Assembly: GCA_020091685.1 (NCBI GenBank)
Contig: CM034600.1
Coordinates: 8,321,837 to 8,385,836 of the forward strand
Reading direction: 5' to 3'
Length of the DNA: 64,000 nucleotides
DNA from: Lutjanus erythropterus
Taxonomy: Eukaryota; Chordata; Actinopteri; Lutjaniformes; Lutjanidae
The position numbers and the translations under genes were made by a program. Positions 58,245 to 64,000 of this stretch are shown in pieces. The notes under the pieces were generated by a model. It saw only the letters and a list, made by a program, of their open reading frames with translations, was not told where the DNA came from and made no database searches. Positions within the stretch are counted from its first letter, which is position 1; each line of letters begins with the position of its first letter.

Positions 58245-60447
58245 CTGTTGTGGAGAGATAGAGCAAAAAAAGTAAGACTGATGAGAAAAAAAGTATCAAT
58301 TAGGGACAATGGCAGGGACAGCTTGGTGTAAAAAGCATGTTTGAGGCACTCTTAGCCTCTGAACTTGGCTTCAGATATATCCATGTCTTACAGTCAAGGG
58401 TTGGGAATAGTTCACACCGCCTTAGGGGCCATAGAGGGAGGACAAGGAGGAGGAGGATGAGTACATAACATAAACAACCCTGGGGAAGGACATCAACCCC
58501 ATCGTGTTCCTCGAATCAATGATGTGTTTTTTTTTCCCTCTTCTCTCCTGCTGAACCTAGTATTGCTGTGCAGTGTGTTGTCTGCTTGCTGTGGGTAAAC
58601 CTTGTTAAGGTCAGGCCATGGGTGAGGCACCTGCAGGCTTCCTGCTGTTGACTGAAAATGCTCCGTGGCGTCGGGAGTGCATGTCCTGTGATACCTCAGC
58701 GGCAGGATACGAGCTGGTCACCATATTGCATTACACCAAGACAAACAAGGGGTCCTGACCCCGCTGGTAACTTGAATACAAATGAAAACAGCTCATTCAG
58801 TACAGCTTTGACAGGACTGACATGACACCATAGGATTTATTTCTGCAAAAGCTGCCATCAAATAGTTGAGCTGTATATTAAACATAGGTAGACTGTTGTA
58901 GCTAATAAATAATTTACTTTTTACTTTTCTACACTGACTTCAGGGATATTAACCTCACAAGTTAATACTTTTAAAGAGTTGGCTCAGAGGTGTTGTTATG
59001 AATTCAGTGAGAAATTAATTTTCCCACTCTGGTTGTTTTCTTGTGAAAGATGTTTTCTCTTGTACCTGCAGTGGAATTTAGCCACGTAGATGTGGTCGTG
59101 TTTGTCCAGGTTTTCAGATATCTGTCTCAAAAGGTTTTCGGCTTCATCCCAATGCAATGAGGTGGGAATGGAATTTTGTTTTGATAAAATATTTGGTTTA
59201 ATAATTTAACTACAACATCTTTTTTCCAGAGCCAGTTTCTCTGTTAACCTGGACACACACTAGTTTTCAATGGGACTATTTCTTTCTTTGTTAGAAAGTA
59301 GGCCCAATGAAAAATAACTAACAAAATTAAACTGAGTGTACTTGACTCAATTCACCTCCATTGTAACCACATTTGACAGTCTAAATACTTTTACATTCAG
59401 CTTGAAACTCTTTGCTGTGTTAAATTTACGCTTTTTAAAGCTGGGGCAGGCATTTCATTTTTGGTTACACTGGGCAAACGTTCCACAATAATTTTTCAAC
59501 TTAAGGTAATTCAAGTGGTCTGAGAAAAAAATTTAATTCTGCTTCTCTTCTTGAGACTTTGGCCAATCACAGGTAAGTAAATTGATTGTTGAGACTCATT
59601 GCCAAACACGTAAGTATTTGAAAACCTGTAAATGAGACTCAACAATCAACTATGTCTTTCCAGAATCTATTGAAAAGGGACTATTTCTTTCTTTGGTAAA
59701 AAGTAGTTGATGAAAACTGGTGGGAGGGGCTAAACATGACATATCAAAAATGGTGCACCAAAAATGCCTGTGCATTTTGCTGTGCTCAATGCAGAATGTC
59801 AAGGTTGTCAATTGTTGTAACTAACTAGTTAACTAACATCTCCTACTAGACTAGTTGTGTCTGTGGGTAAGGAAGAAAGTAAGAAAGACACCAAGACATG
59901 TACAACTTTGTTTGCACATAGTCACTGTGATTGGCTAGATATGTGCTAGCGAACTCTGATTGGTTGTGTGATTATATATTGGTCAAAATTATTTATTTCT
60001 ACCAAAGTTATACCATAGTGACTTCTGCCTGCTCTGTATAGTATGTACATCAATTGTATGTATCTTTGTCCAGGAAGAGGGATGTATCCTCTGCTGTTCT
60101 TTTCTTTTTCTCGGTGTGTGGACTGTAAAGCTCTTTGAAGCAAATGTGTATTTTGTGATTCTGGGCTTTAGTGGCCACAGTGTATGAATAAAATTCACCT
60201 GACTATGGAGGTCACAGCAGAAATCTCAGAGACGGATATCTCAAAACCAAATACTCCCTGCGTTGCTAGCTACTGTTTGAGGTAAGTGAGAAAATTGTTT
60301 TTTTTTTTAGAAACTGGGTGAGCTGACCCTTTATGAACTAAACGCAGCATGCATTACAGCTCCTGCTGTTGAAATCACATGTAACAGTTCAGCGCATGTA
60401 CAGTATGTTTGCTCTGTTAGTGCAGATACAAAGAACCTATTCCTCAC
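58245..60447. other. Intron between laminin-EGF1 and laminin-EGF2
   Basis: No defined transposon. 'gggactatttctttcttt' is repeated in direct orientation at about 59273 and 59678, and a 19-bp perfect inverted repeat lies between (59582-59649). This suggests an unclassified repeat spanning about 59255-59720. Confidence 0.45.
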
Positions 60448-60612
60448 GTGTGCAGCCGCTCATGTTCTCAGTCACAATTCCACGGAAGTTCCAGAAGCCC
60501 GGCTCGCACCGGTCACACTTCTGTCCCCCGACGCCGGGCTTACAGGAGCACTGGCCGGTGGCTGGATCACAGGTTCCTTTGTAGGAGCCGTAAACATTAC
60601 ACTGACAGGTAC
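60448..60612 (-). CDS. agrn: agrn exon: laminin-EGF-like domain 1
   Basis: It encodes one laminin-type EGF module, from the CQCN start through [15 protein letters not shown] and [18 protein letters not shown] to the GC end. The eight-Cys spacing is that of laminin-EGF, and the wording is close to mammalian agrin. N-M-S near the end is a potential N-glycosylation site. The exon is a symmetric 1-1 phase unit (165 nt) with acceptor ttctcag and donor gtgagg. A foldback transposon starts about 33 nt upstream of its acceptor. Confidence 0.97.
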
Positions 60613-60644
60613 CTGAGAAGAACAGAGCAACACGGGTGTTACTT

Positions 60645-61168
60645 TTAAAGAGATGGGTCGGGTTATTTGTTGTCACTCTCTCCAAAACAACCAAACTCTA
60701 TTGGTGAAATCAGTAATTTTAGCTCTTAGAACTCAGGAGTTGCTGGTCTACCACCGCCTTGACTGATTAGTCTGTTTGTGTTATTGTGTGACTTTGTTGA
60801 ACGTGAACTATCCTAAATGAAGTCACATAATAATACAAAAAAAAAAAAAATCTATGTAGCAGAGATGAGCAACTTGTTTTGTGCAATGTAAAATTACTGA
60901 TTCTGCCGATGGAGTCTGGTTAGCTTGGAGGGTGTGATATTTGGCTTATATAACGGCAGTTGCCAAACAAAAAAAGGGATGTCTGATGGCAAAGTGAAGT
61001 GGCAAAAATATTCTAAATATAGTGTATCCTTAAAATAATGTCAGCTTTTTTTAGTTGGACCACTTTATTTGGGTGGCTAAAATACATTTTGCTGCAGCTA
61101 CTGATGCACTGACTATCAATAAGTACCTTATACAACCCCACTTCAAATGATCTGAACTATCCCTTTAA
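60645..61168. mobile_element. Foldback element family B, copy beside the laminin-EGF1 acceptor
   Basis: It begins tttaaagagatgggtcgggt with a shortened left arm and contains 'gtttgtgttattgtgtgac' with its inverted partner near 60822. It ends 'tgatctgaactatccctttaa'. Its left boundary lies 33 nt from the first base of the exon at 60612. Confidence 0.75.
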
Positions 61169-61737
61169 CTTCTGCTGCTGCACACGAAATCAAACTCCTC
61201 TGCAATACATCACCGGTTCACGCTTCTCTAACTTTGAAAAACCCTATCATCACATAACTTACAACAGTCGAATACTGCTTACTATGATGGATACTCTGTA
61301 TTAAAGATTTATGCTTGGCTCAAATGTTGGGTAAGCCCCATTCCACAAATAAAAAGGTGGATAAAGTGTGCTTAGGTGAGTTTCCCCTCTGCTAAATCTC
61401 TGTATATCCCTATTTCTAAGACTGCATTTTCTTCATCCATACTGTATCCCCTGGCTAACGGCTTGATGCAGCATTTTCTCCCCCATCTCTGTGCTATCAT
61501 TCGTCAAGATCATCAGATGAAGAGATTTTTCTGTTGATACGGTGCAACATTATCATAATTATTCCTTGGATTAAGATGAAACGTTTTCAGCTCTGCAACT
61601 TTGGTGCTGTAATTGCAGTCAAGGACAATAAGCCCCGTATGCTGAAATAGCCTGATAGTATCTACAGCTTTTTTTTGTCTCGCACACAACAAACTCAGGA
61701 CACATCGAAGGTGAAGGGCGTGGGAGGGGGGACTTAC

Positions 61738-61857
61738 TGGGACATCCAGCCAGTCCGACTCCCAGGGCGGCGGTGATGTTGTCGTGGCAGCAGCCGTACA
61801 CAGACAGACTGCAGTGCTGGGGTGCTGTCAGCTCAGGCAGAGATGTGGCTGAAATCG
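61738..61857 (-). CDS. agrn: agrn exon: Cys-rich linker before laminin-EGF1
   Basis: The exon encodes a Pro/Thr-containing lead-in, then [20 protein letters not shown] and GVGLAGCP. This is the short disulfide segment that joins the eighth follistatin-Kazal module to the laminin-EGF pair in vertebrate agrin. N-I-T is a potential N-glycosylation site. The donor is gtaagt after the first base of a Ser codon (phase 1). Two acceptors 9 nt apart are possible: cctcatcag gives 61857 (used here) and atttcag gives 61848. Both keep the frame and differ by three codons. No follistatin-8 exon was seen between here and the end of the window, so the next upstream exon lies beyond 64000. Confidence 0.93.
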
Positions 61858-62621
61858 CTGATGAGGGAGGAAGAAAAGGGGAGGGGGAGATGGGAGATGG
61901 CACAAGGAAGAGAAAGAAGAACAACCAACATTTGAGTGATTACGTCGGCGGCGTGGGGTTTAGTGTGTGTGTGGGGGGTAAATTAGACAACACAATCTCC
62001 AAGCAACATGTAACTTTTTGCCAACAATGAGATTGGCTCGAGGGGCAGAGGTGGAGAGGCTGGCAGCCGGCTTCAAGATAACAATTCTATTTGCTACTTT
62101 CCCCACAATGGCTCAAAATCAGGGGGAAAATGATGCTATTACCTCCAGTGAAAACAAACAATGGCGTCGCTGGTGAATGTGCAGCGGCTGACATTTACCA
62201 CCTACTAGGAGGCATGTTCTCTTCATTTGTTCTTGTCTAATATTACGGAATTGCGCTGCTGCCCTACAACCTTCCCAAAAAAAAAAAAAACAGAAGAAGA
62301 AGAAGAAGAAGAAGCGTGCTGCATAATGTGAAGGAATGTGCCAAGCAGTTTGTGCCTGCGCACAGTGTGTGGAGAGCTCCTTTGTCTGAGGATGCACAAG
62401 CCTTCAAACTAGTGTGACAGCTCGGAATAAAGAACTACATTCGACAAAATACAAACAAATGTGTTCCGGAAAAACTGGCGCGTCTCCAGAAAGTGGAAGA
62501 GAACAACAGAACAAATAGTGGGAGGCAAAAAAGTGGCTTTGTTTAATGGCCGAGGCAAGAAATATCATTGTTTAAATTCTCTCCAGGCTTTAAGAGTGAA
62601 AAGAAAAGTTGTAGAGATCTA
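61858..62621. other. Intron upstream of the first agrn exon in the window
   Basis: No follistatin-Kazal exon is recognisable here or at 63469-64000 on the minus strand, so the preceding exon is outside the window. Confidence 0.5.
62289..62313. repeat. AAG microsatellite beside an A-run
   Basis: About 8 AAG units next to a run of A (62277-62290). Confidence 0.85.
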
Positions 62622-63468
62622 CTCATAGAAATAACGGTTCCAAAAGGATTCTTCGTGAAAGGCTGATGCTCTACCCATATCCATTTACTACTGAAGAACC
62701 CGTTTTTGAAGGAAGGGCTTGTCAGGGATACTTTATAAGACTAAGGGTTCCATTAAGAATGTTTTTCATCCAAAGAACCCTGTTTGGAGGGAAGAGTGTT
62801 TCAAGGATTGCTGAAATCCATGAAGAACTCTTTTGTCCAGAGTTTGTTAAGGGTTCTTTTTAACATAACGTTCTCTGGTTGGGTTCTAGATAAAATTCTT
62901 GGAATATATTAGGGTTTTATTTAGAACCCCCTGGGTGGGTTCTAAATAAAACCTTTGGAATACAATAGGGCTCTTGGCAGAACCCCCTGGGTGGGTTCAA
63001 GATAAAATCTTTGGAATATAAAAGGTTTCTTGGTAGTTCCCACCAGGTGGGTTCTAGATAAAACCCTTGGAGAATCCCAAGTGAGTGCTAGATAAAACCT
63101 TCGGAATATAAAAATGTTCTCCATAGGATTCGCTCGGTGGGTACTAGAAAAGAATTATTGGAATATAAAAGTGTTCTTGGTAGAGCCTTGGTGGATTCTA
63201 GATAAAACTCTTGGGAGTATAAAAGTTCTCATGGAAGAACCCCATTGGTGGGTCCTAGATAAAACCCTTGGAAGCCTCCATGTGGGTTCTCCTTAGCACC
63301 CTTAGAAGGTGGAAAGGTTCTGGATGGAATCCCAAGAGAGAGAGTCCTGGGTGACAACTTAAAGAGATGGTTCTAGAGTATAACCTGTGAAACCTAAATA
63401 AAAGATTCTACCAAGAACCAAAATGGGTTTACCTATGGTTCTATTCAGCACCTTTGTTTCTAAGAGTG
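62622..63468. mobile_element. Repeat family D, copy 2: tandem 'gggttct' units with inverted ends
   Basis: The left end is ctcatagaaataacggttc and the right end 'cctttgtttctaagagtg'. A TA lies on each side (ta before 62622, ta after 63468), as a TA-duplicating transposon would leave. Interior units 'ggaatataaaagg..cttggtag' and 'gtgggttctagataaaa' are repeated at least eight times. Confidence 0.75.
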
Positions 63469-64000
63469 TAGAAAGCAGGACTCTTTGCCTCTCGCTCTTT
63501 TTGTCTCTGTCTCTCTCTATTCTCTTTGCGATCTCTTTTTCTTGCGTTGCTCATTTGGAGTTTGGAGGCTGGAGATACAGGGGCCATAAATCACACTGTT
63601 ACTGGTGTGGATATGAGCCTCAGCCTAATGGTGATGACTCGGCTCGCTCTTTTTCCAGTGCTTTCCCACTCCAGAGATGGGCTTTGGACACAGTTCATTT
63701 AACTTGCCACTTTCCAGCGCTCCATTCAGCTATCTGCACTGAGCCTATTAGGACAAGGAGAACTTTTAATTTCATATGTTCTTCCACCCTTCAAGGGTTT
63801 TTCCTCTTCAGTAGCCATTGTCCGGCACAATGCAGCTCACTGTGACGTGCAATATTACCCTTACATTTCCCAGGTCTGCTGCTGTGCAGCGATTGGAGTT
63901 ACTCTCTTATATTCCTGCAAGGGCACATCTGCACATGTTTACTTGTCTTGTAAACCAGTATGTATGTCTTTGGATTTCACTGAAATCCCTGACCCAGATT

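Larger units (their letters stand above)
1363..61857 (-). other. agrn: agrn (agrin) partial gene body, 22 internal coding exons
   Basis: Agrin is a secreted basement-membrane heparan-sulfate proteoglycan. It binds LRP4/MuSK, alpha-dystroglycan, laminin and integrins, and clusters acetylcholine receptors at the neuromuscular junction. The domain order read here is laminin-EGF x2, follistatin-Kazal, Ser/Thr-rich, SEA, Ser/Thr-rich, EGF, LG1, EGF-EGF, LG2, EGF, LG3 start. That is the C-terminal two thirds of vertebrate agrin and no other known protein. All 22 exons have GT donors and AG acceptors. Exon lengths and phases sum to an uninterrupted frame (2 nt + 1,170 codons + 2 nt), with no stop or frameshift, so the gene looks functional. 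The 5' exons (NtA and earlier Kazal repeats) and the 3' exons (z exons, rest of LG3, stop, 3' UTR) are outside the window. The identification comes from recalled vertebrate agrin sequence, not from a search. Confidence 0.97.

Noticed and set aside
1..64000. Prokaryotic-type features (operons, CRISPR, terminators, phage genes)
   Set aside because: Exon-intron structure, low coding density and vertebrate repeats rule out a bacterial or phage context; no direct-repeat/spacer array was seen.

Overview
This is vertebrate nuclear DNA, almost certainly from a teleost fish and probably a spiny-rayed one. It has large introns, CA microsatellites, many fish-type DNA transposons, a tRNA-derived SINE, and one multi-exon gene read entirely on the minus strand. 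The gene is agrin (agrn), the heparan-sulfate proteoglycan that organises the neuromuscular synapse. I could place 22 coding exons (3,514 nt, about 1,171 codons). All have GT/AG borders, and the reading phase is continuous from one exon to the next. The window is internal to the gene: the signal/NtA region and most follistatin-Kazal repeats lie beyond 64000, and the rest of the last laminin-G domain with the 3' end lies before position 1.

In transcript order (high to low coordinates): a short Cys linker (61738-61857), two laminin-EGF exons (60448-60612, 58101-58244), the last follistatin-Kazal module (54713-54837, 54462-54567), an acidic Ser/Thr-rich exon with Ser-Gly glycosaminoglycan sites (49317-49745), the exon with the predicted neurotrypsin alpha site (45251-45376), the SEA domain (36688-36815, 30988-31102, 28448-28567), a Thr-rich mucin linker plus EGF1 (27874-28266), LG1 (25286-25478, 22414-22629, 19357-19586), EGF2 and EGF3 (to 17628-17762), LG2 (12657-12747, 12143-12307, 10996-11107, the 12-nt y microexon 9263-9274, 6515-6631), EGF4 (3030-3213) and the start of LG3 with the neurotrypsin beta site (1363-1450). 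The exon list stops exactly at the z splice site; no z exon is recognisable in the remaining 1.36 kb.

The introns make up about 95% of the window and carry many DNA transposons. They include six copies of a foldback element in which one half of the element is the inverted copy of the other, a second foldback family, two hAT-type elements with 8-bp target duplications, an element built of 'gggttct' tandem units, TTAA-ended MITEs, a LINE 3' fragment and a SINE. Two insertions sit against splice sites: one hAT-type element ends 10 nt from the EGF3 donor, and one foldback element begins about 33 nt from the laminin-EGF1 acceptor.

I found no second protein-coding gene and no new enzymatic system. 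The most informative signals are the y microexon with a dense downstream cluster of YCAY (Nova-type) motifs, and the retained protease sites. Repeat families are named A-F for this report only; naming them properly needs a repeat library.
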